NCBI RefSeq assembly: GCF_022829445.1
Contig: NZ_JAKSXY010000078.1
Span: forward strand, 1-64,000
Direction of reading: 5' to 3'
Length of the DNA: 64,000 bases
Source: Methylobacterium sp. J-068
GTDB lineage: Bacteria > Pseudomonadota > Alphaproteobacteria > Rhizobiales > Beijerinckiaceae
Shown here: positions 8,859 through 16,776 of the stretch, in pieces
Layout of the letters: every line of letters begins with the position of its first letter
Position numbering within the stretch: the stretch's first letter is position 1
Made by a program: the position numbers and the translations under genes
Notes under the pieces: generated by a model
The model's input: the letters and a program-made list of their open reading frames with translations, nothing else
What the model was told of the DNA's origin: nothing
The model's database searches: none

Positions 8859-9061
8859 CTGGGCCGCCGGGCGGGACCACGGGGCCGTCTCACGCAGGGA
8901 TCGCGGGGAACACCCGGCCCTCCGGACGCTTGCTAAGGGCCGGGGACGCCCGATATGCCGGATGCTTCCGGGTCCAGGCTCACGCCACCCTCCGATCCCC
9001 ATTCCATCCGACCGCCTCGTCAACTCGACCGCCATTCCCCCTCAACGAAGGACGCCGCAGC

Positions 9062-9355
9062 ATGCGCGTGGTTACTGCACGACCCCTGAGCCCGGCCACG
9101 GGCCTCGGCACGGCTCTGAAAATCGCGCCGTTCGCGCTGCTGATGCTGGCGGCCAGCCCCGTCCAGGCGCAGCGCGAGGATCAGGGCCTTCAACTGGGTT
9201 GCGCGAACGACTATTTCCGGCTCTGCGCCGGTGTCGATCCCAACAGCCCGGATGCCGAGCGGTGCATGGAGCGTAACCGCTCGCGCCTCTCGCCCGAGTG
9301 CCGGAACGCCATCGGCGATTACGACCGCCGCACCGGCGGCAAGTCGCTGAAGTAG
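9062..9355 (+). CDS. Small secreted cysteine-rich repeat protein
   Basis: A 97-residue exported protein. A signal peptide runs to about residue 36 and ends in ASPVQAQ. The mature part has four cysteines in the spacing of the bacterial cysteine-rich repeat (PF00839-like): GCANDYFRLCAGVDP, then RCMERNRSRLSPECR. Such proteins are common in alphaproteobacteria, but their function is not known. The ATG at 9062 starts exactly at the signal peptide. The next gene, gshB, begins 99 bases downstream on the same strand. Confidence 0.8.
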   Translation: MRVVTARPLSPATGLGTALKIAPFALLMLAASPVQAQREDQGLQLGCANDYFRLCAGVDPNSPDAERCMERNRSRLSPECRNAIGDYDRRTGGKSLK

Positions 9356-9454
9356 GCAAACGTCGCTGAGACAGGCCGGGCGCCGGTCGGGCAGATCGGG
9401 GGGCGTCCCGCCCCAGCCCGGTCGGGGTCGGTTCCAGAACGGAGATTCGAGAGC

Positions 9455-10405
9455 ATGGCCCTGACCGTCGCGGTGCAGATGGACCCGATCCAGGCGATCC
9501 GGATCGCCGGGGACACCACCTTCGCCCTGCTGCTCGAGGCGCAGGCACGCGGGCACCGGCTCCTGCATTACACGCCCGACCGCCTGTCGATGCAGGGCAA
9601 CACGGTGACGGCGCGGGTCGAGGCGCTGAGCGTGCAGGACGTCGAGGGCGCGCATGCCACCCTCGGCCCCATCGAGCGCATCGACCTGTCGGGCGTCGAC
9701 GTCGTCCTGATGCGCCAGGACCCGCCCTTCGACATGGCCTACATCACCGCCACCCACATGCTGGAGCGCATCCATCCGCGCACCCTGGTGGTGAACAACC
9801 CCTCGGAGGTGCGCAACGCACCCGAGAAGCTGTTCGTCCTCGACTTCCCCGAACTGATGCCGCCCACCCTGATCACCCGCGACAAGGCGGAGATCGAGGC
9901 CTTCCGGGCCGAGCACGGCGCCATCGTGATGAAGCCCCTGCACGGCCATGGCGGCGCGGCGGTGTTCCGGGTGCTGCCCGAGGACGCGAATTTCGGGTCG
10001 ATGTTCGACCTGTTCTCGGTGACCTTCCGCGAGCAGTGGGTGGTGCAGCGCTTCCTGCCGCGCATCACGGAGGGCGACAAGCGCATCATCCTCGTGGACG
10101 GCGAGCCGATGGGCGCGATCAACCGGGTGCCGGCCCTGAACGACATCCGCTCCAACATGGTGCGCGGGGGGGCTGCCGCCGCCTCCGACCTCACGGAGCG
10201 CGAGCGCGCCATCTGCGCCAGCATCGGCCCGGAACTGCGCCGGCGCGGCCTCATCCTCGTCGGCATCGACGTGATCGACGGCAACCTCACCGAGATCAAC
10301 GTCACCTCGCCCACCGGCATCCGGGCGATCAAGCGCCTCGGCGGGCCGGATCTCGCGGTGTCCGTCTGGGACGCGATCGAGGGACGGCTCGGGGTCGTGG
10401 GCTAG
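9455..10405 (+). CDS. gshB: Glutathione synthetase
   Basis: Joins gamma-glutamylcysteine and glycine with ATP to make glutathione in the cytoplasm. The 316-residue length matches proteobacterial GshB. The N-terminal domain starts [11 protein letters not shown] and includes [11 protein letters not shown], and the ATP-grasp domain has [26 protein letters not shown] and the metal-binding end EINVTSPTG. All are typical of the family. It converges with the antiporter gene with about 50 bases between. Glutathione is also the cofactor for formaldehyde detoxification in some methylotrophs, but nothing here ties it to that role. Confidence 0.96.
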   Translation: MALTVAVQMDPIQAIRIAGDTTFALLLEAQARGHRLLHYTPDRLSMQGNTVTARVEALSVQDVEGAHATLGPIERIDLSGVDVVLMRQDPPFDMAYITATHMLERIHPRTLVVNNPSEVRNAPEKLFVLDFPELMPPTLITRDKAEIEAFRAEHGAIVMKPLHGHGGAAVFRVLPEDANFGSMFDLFSVTFREQWVVQRFLPRITEGDKRIILVDGEPMGAINRVPALNDIRSNMVRGGAAAASDLTERERAICASIGPELRRRGLILVGIDVIDGNLTEINVTSPTGIRAIKRLGGPDLAVSVWDAIEGRLGVVG

Positions 10406-10454
10406 GACAGGGCGGCCAGGCACGGGATCGCCGAGCGGGCCCGGCGCCCGGCTC

Positions 10455-11999
10455 TCAGCTCTCCCCGCGCGGCGTGGCGTTCATCTCCGCCCAGTCGAAC
10501 TCCTCCTCCAGCACGTAGTACGCGTCGTCGCCGATATCGCCGGACCGGCGCAGGGCCAGCACCCGGTCGCGGGCGGCCTCGATGGCCCGTCGCCGCGCGG
10601 CATCGGCGGGCAACGCCTCGTCGGCAAAGCCCGTATCGCGGGCCTCCGCCTCCTGCAGGGCGACGCGAAACTCCTCGCGCAGGGCCTCGGACGGCGCGTC
10701 CTCCGCATCCTCCAGGGTCTTCAGGGCGGCCCGGAAGGCCTCCGTGCGGCCGTGGCCGATCTCGCGGCCGACCGGATCGTTGTCCTCCAACCCCAGCCGC
10801 CCGATCAGGGGACGCAGGGTCAGGCCCTGGATCGTCAGCGTGCCGATGATCACGCAGAATGCGGTCAGCACGATGAGATCGCGGTAGGGGAAGCCCGGAT
10901 CCCCCTCGGGCAGCGCCAGCGCCGTGGCGATGGTGACGATGCCGCGCATGCCCGCCCAGGAGACCGCGATCCCCGCCGAGAGGCCCCGGTCGCCGGTCTC
11001 GGTCGCGTCGGCGCCGAGGCGGGCGAGATGGGCCGCCGGCAGCACCCAGGCGAGGCGCACCACCACGACCGTGAGGAACACCGCCGCGCCGACCAGGGCG
11101 TAGGAGACCTGCTGGGCGTGCGTCAGCCGTTCCAGGATCGGCCCGATCTGCAGGCCGATCAGCACGAAGGCCAGGACGTTGAGCACGAACACCGCCGTGT
11201 CCCAGACCGCGTAGGAGACGATGCGGATGCGCGGCGGGGTGTGGCCGGGCGCGATTCGCGCCACCGTGATCGCGAAGCTGACGACGGTGAGCACGCCGGA
11301 GAGGTGCAGGTGCTCGGCGCCGATCCAGATCCCGAACGCGGCCACGAATTGCAGCACGATGACGCTCGGCGCATCCATGACCGGGCGCATGGCGGCGCAG
11401 TAGAGCAGCGCCAGCACCGGCCCGGCCACGAGGCTGCCGAGGATGCCGATGACGAAGGCCGGCGCGATTCCCGCCACCGAGAAACTGCCGGTGACGGCCG
11501 CCGTGACGCCGAGACGATAGATCAGCAGCGAGCCGGCATCGTTGAGCAGGCTCTCGCCGCGCAGGATCGTGGTGAGGCGGTGGGGCAGCGAGACGTGCCG
11601 CAGCACCGAGAGCGCCGCCACCGCGTCGGGGGGCGCCACCACGGCGCCGAGCACGATGCAGGCGGCCCAGGGCATGTCCGGCACGAGCCACTTCACCACG
11701 ACCGCCACGGCCGCCGTCGTCGCCACCACGGCCCCGAAGGCGAGACCCGCGATGGGGCGCCAATGGGTGCGCAGGTCCCGCACCGAGGTGTCGTGGCCGG
11801 CATCGAGCAGGACGGGGGCGAGGAACAGCGCGAGGGCCAGTTCCGGATCGAGCACGAGGTTCGGCACGGCCGGAACGAAGGCGAGGCCGATTCCGCCCAG
11901 CGCCAGGAAGACCGGGTACGGCGCGCCGGCCCGGCGGGCGAGGCCCGCCAGGAGTACGGCGCCGAACAGGACGCCGACGATCCACTCGAAAATCATCAT
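10455..11999 (-). CDS. CPA1-family Na+/H+ antiporter
   Basis: A 514-residue inner-membrane cation/proton antiporter of the CPA1 (NhaP/NHE) family. About twelve hydrophobic segments fill residues 5-415. The two family motifs are present: APPDAVA at 122-128, with the transport aspartate D125, and GESLLNDAGSL at 148-158, with the N-D pair. The C-terminal 100 residues are a soluble acidic and helical tail, as in other bacterial members with a regulatory cytoplasmic domain. The start is given by tandem ATGs at 11997 and 11994. Ion preference (Na+, K+ or Li+) cannot be read from sequence. Confidence 0.92.
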   Translation of the reverse strand: MMIFEWIVGVLFGAVLLAGLARRAGAPYPVFLALGGIGLAFVPAVPNLVLDPELALALFLAPVLLDAGHDTSVRDLRTHWRPIAGLAFGAVVATTAAVAVVVKWLVPDMPWAACIVLGAVVAPPDAVAALSVLRHVSLPHRLTTILRGESLLNDAGSLLIYRLGVTAAVTGSFSVAGIAPAFVIGILGSLVAGPVLALLYCAAMRPVMDAPSVIVLQFVAAFGIWIGAEHLHLSGVLTVVSFAITVARIAPGHTPPRIRIVSYAVWDTAVFVLNVLAFVLIGLQIGPILERLTHAQQVSYALVGAAVFLTVVVVRLAWVLPAAHLARLGADATETGDRGLSAGIAVSWAGMRGIVTIATALALPEGDPGFPYRDLIVLTAFCVIIGTLTIQGLTLRPLIGRLGLEDNDPVGREIGHGRTEAFRAALKTLEDAEDAPSEALREEFRVALQEAEARDTGFADEALPADAARRRAIEAARDRVLALRRSGDIGDDAYYVLEEEFDWAEMNATPRGES

Positions 12000-12067
12000 G
12001 TGGAGGACAACGCCTCATCACGGCACCGGGATCACGGGTCCCGGTGCGAAACCGCACAGGCGGGTCG

Positions 12068-12162
12068 GCCCAGATCCGCTCGGTCCCTTTGGGAGGCCGG
12101 ATCTGGGCTTCGCTCAGGCGCCGCGCGGGCTGAGACCGCCTCGATCAAGCGGAAGACGGTCT
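12068..12162 (-). repeat. Dispersed palindromic repeat, copy A
   Basis: One of five related intergenic elements in this window. It has two nested palindromes: GCCCAGATCCG / CGGATCTGGGC (12068-12078 and 12098-12108, perfect 11-base arms) and AGACCG / CGGTCT (12133-12138, 12157-12162). It fills the space between the antiporter start and the stop codon of the OsmC gene, which it touches. Confidence 0.85.
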
Positions 12163-12690
12163 TCAGCCCTGCGCGGGCGTGGAGCCTTGTCCGAGCGTGA
12201 CGGCCAGTTCCGGCTTGTGATTCAGGGTCTGGAACACGACGCAGTAGCGCTCGGTCAGCTTGAGCAGCTGATCGAGCTTGTCCCGGGGCGCGTCGGTGTC
12301 AAGGGCGAAGCGCAAGCGGATCGCGCTAAAACCCACGGGGGCCCCTTTGTCGACGCCGAGGGTGCCGCGAAAGTCGAGGTCGCCCTCCGCGCTCACCGAG
12401 CCGGAGCGCAGCTCCACGCCGATCGCGGTGGCGACGGCCTTCAGGGTCACGCCCGCGCAGGCCACCAGGGCTTCGAGCAGCATGTCGCCCGAGCAGAGTT
12501 CGGCGCCGGAGCCGCCGGTGGCCGGATGCAGGCCCGCCACCGCCAGGGCGCGGCCGGTCTCGACCTTGCAGGCGATGGAGGTGTCGTCGAGGCTGCCGCG
12601 GGCCCGCAGCGTCACGACGGCGGATTCGGGCGCGTCGCGGTAGCGGTCCTTGATCGGGGCCTGGAGCGAGCGCAGGGTGTCGGCGTCCAT
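12163..12690 (-). CDS. OsmC family protein
   Basis: A 175-residue OsmC/Ohr-fold protein. Members reduce organic or fatty-acid hydroperoxides with a pair of redox cysteines. Here the presumed peroxidatic cysteine is in LEALVACAGV and the resolving one in TERYCVVFQTL. An extra cysteine precedes the first (ELCSGD). I chose the ATG at 12690 because GGAAGG lies 8 bases upstream; the ATG two codons earlier is too close to that site, and longer versions add non-conserved residues. The stop overlaps the edge of dispersed repeat copy A. Substrate unknown. Confidence 0.87.
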   Translation of the reverse strand: MDADTLRSLQAPIKDRYRDAPESAVVTLRARGSLDDTSIACKVETGRALAVAGLHPATGGSGAELCSGDMLLEALVACAGVTLKAVATAIGVELRSGSVSAEGDLDFRGTLGVDKGAPVGFSAIRLRFALDTDAPRDKLDQLLKLTERYCVVFQTLNHKPELAVTLGQGSTPAQG

Positions 12691-12848
12691 CGGCATGTCC
12701 TTCCCGTGGGAGGCTTTTCGTCGTTCTTGGGGCCCATCTAGGGCGCGGCGCTCTGCGCGGCGAACCCGGGTCGCCGAAGCCCGTTCAAGCGCCAAGCTTT
12801 CAAGCGCCAAGCCTCGCAGGACCGGGCATGATGCCCTATCTCAAGCCC

Positions 12849-12874
12849 GCCGAAGGATGCGGGCATCCTTCGGC
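12849..12874 (+). promoter_or_regulatory. Hairpin in the eipB leader
   Basis: A perfect 11-base-pair stem (12849-12859 with 12864-12874, loop CGGG) lies between the divergent OsmC and EipB genes and ends 11 bases before the eipB ribosome binding site (CAGGAG). No T-run follows, so it is not an obvious terminator. It could be a DNA operator or an mRNA leader structure. Confidence 0.5.
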
Positions 12875-12895
12875 CCGGCCCTGTCAGGAGACTCC

Positions 12896-13792
12896 ATGCG
12901 TCGTCCCCGTGTGAATGCCCCGGTCGTGATCGCGAGCGTCGCCGGCGGCCTCGTCCTGTTCGCGAGCGCCGCGGGCGCCGCCGCGCCGATCACCCTCGCC
13001 AACCACCGCGCGGTCTACGATCTCTCGCTGGCGGAGAGCAGCGGCACGCGGGCCGTCGAGAGCGCGCGCGGACGCATCGTCATCGATTTCTCCGGGGATG
13101 CCTGCAAGGGCTACACGATGCAGACCCGGCAGGTGACGGTGCTCGAGAGCGGAGAGACCGGCAGCCGCACCTCGGACCTGCGCAACACCACGTTCGAGAG
13201 CGGCGACGGCCGCAGCTACCGCTTCAAGACGGACACGGCCCTCAACGGGACGCCGGGGCAGGCCGTGGACGGCACCGCCGAAGCGACGCCAAACCTCCTG
13301 AAGGTGAAGCTGAAGGACCCCAAGCGCGACCAGTTCCAGACACCGGGCGAGGTGCTGTTTCCCACCCTCCACATGCGCCGCCTGATCCAGGCGGCCCGCG
13401 ACGGCCAGAGCACGGTCTCGGTGAAGGTCTTCGATGGCTCGGACGACGGGCGCAAGGTCTACGACACCCTCGCGGTCATCGGGCGCCAGGCTTCGACGGG
13501 AGGCGACAAGCCGTCCGCCGACCAGCCCGCAAGCGACCGGACGGCGAGTGACAAGCCCGCGCGCGACAAGCCGCTGAAGGACGGCGCCATGGCGACGATG
13601 CCGCATTGGCCGGTGACCTTGAGCTACTACGTGCCCGGCGAAGGCGAGCGCACGCCCGTCTACGTGCTCGGCTTCGATCTCTACGAGAACGGTGTCAGCG
13701 GTGCGCTGCGGCTGAATTACGGCGAGTTCGCCGTGGTCGGCGATCTCACGCGCCTCGACACGATTCCGACGGGCAACGATTGCCATCCCTGA
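12896..13792 (+). CDS. eipB: EipB/DUF1849 envelope integrity protein
   Basis: A 298-residue periplasmic protein of the DUF1849 family, whose Brucella member EipB is a spiral beta-barrel needed for envelope integrity. A signal peptide covers about residues 1-30. The mature start (ITLANHRAVYDLSL) and CKGYTMQTRQVT, with the first conserved cysteine, are typical; the second cysteine is near the C-terminus (GNDCHP), consistent with the family disulfide. Residues about 203-228 form a Lys/Asp/Pro-rich low-complexity insertion built on a degenerate SDKPARDKP unit. CAGGAG lies 5 bases before the ATG. The family assignment is from pattern recognition. Confidence 0.85.
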   Translation: MRRPRVNAPVVIASVAGGLVLFASAAGAAAPITLANHRAVYDLSLAESSGTRAVESARGRIVIDFSGDACKGYTMQTRQVTVLESGETGSRTSDLRNTTFESGDGRSYRFKTDTALNGTPGQAVDGTAEATPNLLKVKLKDPKRDQFQTPGEVLFPTLHMRRLIQAARDGQSTVSVKVFDGSDDGRKVYDTLAVIGRQASTGGDKPSADQPASDRTASDKPARDKPLKDGAMATMPHWPVTLSYYVPGEGERTPVYVLGFDLYENGVSGALRLNYGEFAVVGDLTRLDTIPTGNDCHP

Positions 13793-14021
13793 GCGCCCCA
13801 TCCCCGAGCGCCTGAGATCGGAACGGGATCGGGATCGGAACCCCGCCCGCTCGCATCCGGTCCACGCGCGACGGCATCGATCGCGCCGCATCCGCTCGGA
13901 CGGCGCCTCGCCCATCCCACGCGTCACCGGCACCGGGGCCGCTGCCTACAGCGAGCCAAATCGCCTGCTGAAGCCCGCGGCGGTGCCGAGCGTGTGGAGC
14001 GGTCGGGGGCCATGAAAGGCG

Positions 14022-14050
14022 TTGACATGAGACGCCCAAGCCGTTCAAGA
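14022..14050 (+). promoter_or_regulatory. Likely tRNA-Gly promoter
   Basis: TTGACA at 14022-14027 is followed after 17 bases by TCAAGA at 14045-14050. The tRNA begins 12 bases further on, the expected distance. The -35 box is exact; the -10 box is weak. The rest of the 13793-14061 gap shows only short GATCGG-like direct repeats. Confidence 0.55.
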
Positions 14051-14057
14051 AGCGTTC

Positions 14058-14136
<79 letters not shown>

Positions 14137-14201
14137 ACGAACCTGCTGAAGCGTCAACCTTTTTGGCGCCCTGCCGTTGATCTGGCGTTTCTCAGGCCTG
14201 T

Positions 14202-14552
14202 TCAGGCCCCGTTCTTCGTGGCGCGATGCGCGGCCCGAAAATTCGCAACCGCCCGTGATTGTCCGACGGCACCGCGCGAGTGGCGCTGCGTCGTCGATGT
14301 CTGCGCATGCGCCGCCGCCGACCGAATTTGGTCGAGGTCCGCGCCCGCATCCTCAGCGTCCGTGATGGGGGCCGGCCCGGACGTCCAGGTTCCGGACGTG
14401 GTCCGGGACACCGGCCGCCTTTGCGACCGGGCGCCACTCCCGCCCATAGGCCGACTCGGCGAACGGCCGGCCGGTGGTCTCGTCGCGGATGAGTGGGCCA
14501 TCGGCACCGACCGCGTACGCGAGCGCGAAGCACGCCTGCGCTTCTTCAACAC
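14202..14552 (-). pseudogene. Frameshifted C-terminal fragment of a tyrosine integrase
   Basis: Read on the minus strand, two frames together encode the end of a tyrosine recombinase. The first frame gives EEAQACFALAYAV, then GRPFAESAYGREWRPVAKAAG and VPDHVRNLDVRAG; a one-base shift in a run of five G (14367-14371 on the plus strand) moves to the second frame, giving ITDAEDAGADLDQIRSAAAH, STTQRHSRG and a stop at 14202. The H...R...Y-like end (AHAQTSTTQRHS, with His where a Tyr is expected) supports decay. The N-terminal two thirds are missing and replaced by the GntR gene. It lies next to tRNA-Gly, as integrases usually do. I recognise the family from pattern; homology was not searched. Confidence 0.75.
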
Positions 14553-14561
14553 GGCAAAGCT

Positions 14562-15275
14562 TCAGAGATGCTTCAGACCGAAGCTTTCGAGCAGCGGCAG
14601 GAGCTCGTCGCGCGCGCGCAGCCGGTGGTGATGCGTGCGATCCTGCGCCTGCACCGTATCGCCACGCCGGATCGCATCAATGATCTCGCGGTGCTCCGCG
14701 ACGGACGCTCCGAGCTCCCGGCGAAGCTTGAGCGTCAGCATGCGTGCGCGATGCGATTGATCGTTGATCGTCTGGATGATCCGGTTCATGCGCCCGTTCC
14801 CCGCCCGCTCGACGAGCAATCGGTGGAAGCCGGCATCCGCCTGCCCCCAGGTCAAGAAATCGCCGGTCTTCCACGCCTCGGCCATGGCCTCGGTCTGGTC
14901 GGCGAGTTCCCCACAGATGGCCGCGCGCTCGGCGTCGGGTCGTTCGGCGAGCAGTTCGGCCGCGCGTCCCTCGACCGCGATAATCACGTCGTAGATCTCC
15001 CGCACGTCCTCCGGCGCGAGGGCACAGATCAGGACGCCGCGCCGCGGCAGAACGCGGACGAGACCGTCCTCCTGGAGGCGAATCACAGCCTCATGAACGG
15101 GGGTGCGACTCATTCCGAGCCGCAAGGCAATTTCCTGCTCCGACGCTTGGTAGCCTGGCGCGAAACTCGAGTCCTGGATGGCCTGCTTCATCGCCGAGTA
15201 GGCATCGTCGACGAGGGAAGGTTTCCGCTCAACCTCCTGCTCGTCCTTTGCTTTCGCTGCCGTTCGCGTCCGCAT
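14562..15275 (-). CDS. GntR/FadR-family transcriptional regulator (FCD domain)
   Basis: A 237-residue regulator. An N-terminal winged helix-turn-helix covers residues 20-85, with the GntR hallmark ASEQEIALRLGMSRTPVHEA. A C-terminal all-helical FCD ligand domain follows, with the metal or carboxylate ligands expected from the Asp in ADAGFHRLL and the His residues in FHRLL and AEHREIIDAI. I chose the ATG at 15275 because GGAGG sits 8 bases before it; upstream starts lack good sites. It is divergent from the transporter gene, and two palindromes in the shared region look like its operators. The natural reading is a repressor of the tartrate genes, replacing the LysR-type TtuA of the classical ttu cluster. 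Ligand is inferred. Confidence 0.9.
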   Translation of the reverse strand: MRTRTAAKAKDEQEVERKPSLVDDAYSAMKQAIQDSSFAPGYQASEQEIALRLGMSRTPVHEAVIRLQEDGLVRVLPRRGVLICALAPEDVREIYDVIIAVEGRAAELLAERPDAERAAICGELADQTEAMAEAWKTGDFLTWGQADAGFHRLLVERAGNGRMNRIIQTINDQSHRARMLTLKLRRELGASVAEHREIIDAIRRGDTVQAQDRTHHHRLRARDELLPLLESFGLKHL

Positions 15276-15310
15276 CGTCGCAGCCTCCATCTCCGGCTCT
15301 GTCGTACCAT

Positions 15311-15322
15311 CTTCCATGCAAG
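15311..15322. promoter_or_regulatory. Candidate GntR operator 1
   Basis: CTTCCATGCAAG, one mismatch from the perfect palindrome found 63 bases away (centre to centre, about six helical turns). The pair flanks the TTGACA box at 15337-15342 between the divergent regulator and transporter genes. Confidence 0.55.
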
Positions 15323-15336
15323 CTGCAATAAGGCAG

Positions 15337-15366
15337 TTGACAGGCCGGCACGATAATGCGCATGAC
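15337..15366 (+). promoter_or_regulatory. Candidate promoter of the tartrate operon
   Basis: An exact TTGACA at 15337-15342 is followed after 18 bases by a weak CATGAC (15361-15366). Operator 2 would then cover the transcription start, the usual place for a repressor. Confidence 0.4.
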
Positions 15367-15373
15367 GTCCCAG

Positions 15374-15385
15374 CTTGCATGCAAG
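15374..15385. promoter_or_regulatory. Candidate GntR operator 2
   Basis: CTTGCATGCAAG is a perfect 12-base palindrome in the divergent region, about 47 bases before the transporter ATG. FCD-type GntR proteins bind short palindromes of this size. Confidence 0.6.
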
Positions 15386-15431
15386 TTGGCGCTCAAAGAC
15401 CGACGCATGCTGGCCTTTCCAGGAGGAAACG

Positions 15432-16730
15432 ATGGACGCTTCGCTCGAAAAAGCGACCATGCGCCGGGTCTCATGGCGCTTGGTCCCTTTCATCTGTCTG
15501 CTCTATTTCATTGCTTTCATCGATCGCGTGAACATCGGCTTCGCTGCAATCACGATGAACAAAGATCTCGGTTTCTCGTCCGCAGTGTTCGGGTTCGGAG
15601 CGGGCGTCTTCTTCTTCGGATACTTTCTGTTCGAGGTACCGTCGAACATCGTCCTCGACAAAGTCGGGGCGCGGCTCTGGATCGCTCGCGTGATGATCAC
15701 GTGGGGAATGATCTCAGGCGCCTTTGCCTTCGTGCAAGGCGAGTACAGCTTCTATGCTCTGCGTTTCCTGCTCGGTGCTGCCGAAGCCGGCTTCTTTCCC
15801 GGCATCATCCTCTACCTGACCTATTGGTTCCCGGCCCGTTATCGCGCGGGCGTCGTCTCGCTGTTCATGGCGGCCGCGCCCATCTCGGTGGCATTGGGCT
15901 CGCCGATCTCCAGCGCACTTCTGCAGATGGAGGGGATCCTGGGTCTGCATGGCTGGCAGTGGATGTTCGTCATCGAAGCCGTTCCGGCCGTCATCCTCGG
16001 CGTCGTCGTGCTGTTCTACATGACCGACCGCCCCGAGAAGGCGAAGTGGCTGCCCGAGGACCAGCGGGCGTGGCTCGTCGCGGAGATGAACGAGGAGCAT
16101 GCCCGCAAGCAGGTGGCCGCCAGGCACGGCATCCTGGCTGGAATGACCGATCTTCGCGTCCTTGCCCTCGCGCTCGTCTACTTCGGCACCTCGGCCGGCC
16201 TCTACACGCTCGGCATCTGGGCGCCGCAGATCATCAAGAGCTTCGGCCTGTCCACGATGGCGGTCGGCTTCCTCAACGGCGTACCGCCCACCATCGCGAT
16301 CGTCGCCATGATCCTGTGGGCGCGCCACTCCGACAAGACGGGCGAGCGCACCTGGCACGTCGTCATCGCCTGCCTCGTCGCCTCGGCCGGTCTGCTGCTG
16401 GCCGGCGGCGCAGCCTCGACCGTCGCCGTCATCGCCGCGCTCAGCCTCGTGAACATCGGCATCAGCTCGGCCAAGCCGCCGCTCTGGGCCATGCCGACGA
16501 TGTTCCTCTCCGGCTCCGGAGCGGCGGTCGGCATCGCCACGATCAACTCGATCGGCAATCTCGGGGGCTTCGTCGGTCCCTGGGCGATCGGGTGGATCAA
16601 GGACCTGACCGGCAGCTTCACGGGCGGCCTGGTCTTCGTCGCGGCGCTCCTCGTCCTCTCGGCGATCGTCACGCTCCTCGTCGCCCGCTCAGGACGGCGT
16701 GCCGAGCCCACCGGCGCCATCGCGCGCTGA
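15432..16730 (+). CDS. ACS-family MFS transporter, likely tartrate importer
   Basis: A 432-residue, twelve-helix major facilitator of the anion:cation symporter (ACS) family, which includes the tartrate transporter TtuB. The family start RRVSWRLVPFICLLYFIAFI, then DRVNIGFAAI, is present, with YLTYWFPARYRA after helix 4. The ATG at 15432 follows a strong AGGAGGAA; the earlier in-frame ATG at 15375 sits inside the candidate operator. ttuC follows 46 bases downstream. Substrate is inferred from the neighbours: dehydrogenase, glycerate kinase remnant and pyruvate kinase form the ttuBCDE order. Confidence 0.88.
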   Translation: MDASLEKATMRRVSWRLVPFICLLYFIAFIDRVNIGFAAITMNKDLGFSSAVFGFGAGVFFFGYFLFEVPSNIVLDKVGARLWIARVMITWGMISGAFAFVQGEYSFYALRFLLGAAEAGFFPGIILYLTYWFPARYRAGVVSLFMAAAPISVALGSPISSALLQMEGILGLHGWQWMFVIEAVPAVILGVVVLFYMTDRPEKAKWLPEDQRAWLVAEMNEEHARKQVAARHGILAGMTDLRVLALALVYFGTSAGLYTLGIWAPQIIKSFGLSTMAVGFLNGVPPTIAIVAMILWARHSDKTGERTWHVVIACLVASAGLLLAGGAASTVAVIAALSLVNIGISSAKPPLWAMPTMFLSGSGAAVGIATINSIGNLGGFVGPWAIGWIKDLTGSFTGGLVFVAALLVLSAIVTLLVARSGRRAEPTGAIAR

Positions 16731-16776
16731 ATCCCTGCCTCGTCCTCACATCGCATCGTCCCAACGGAGACCTGTC

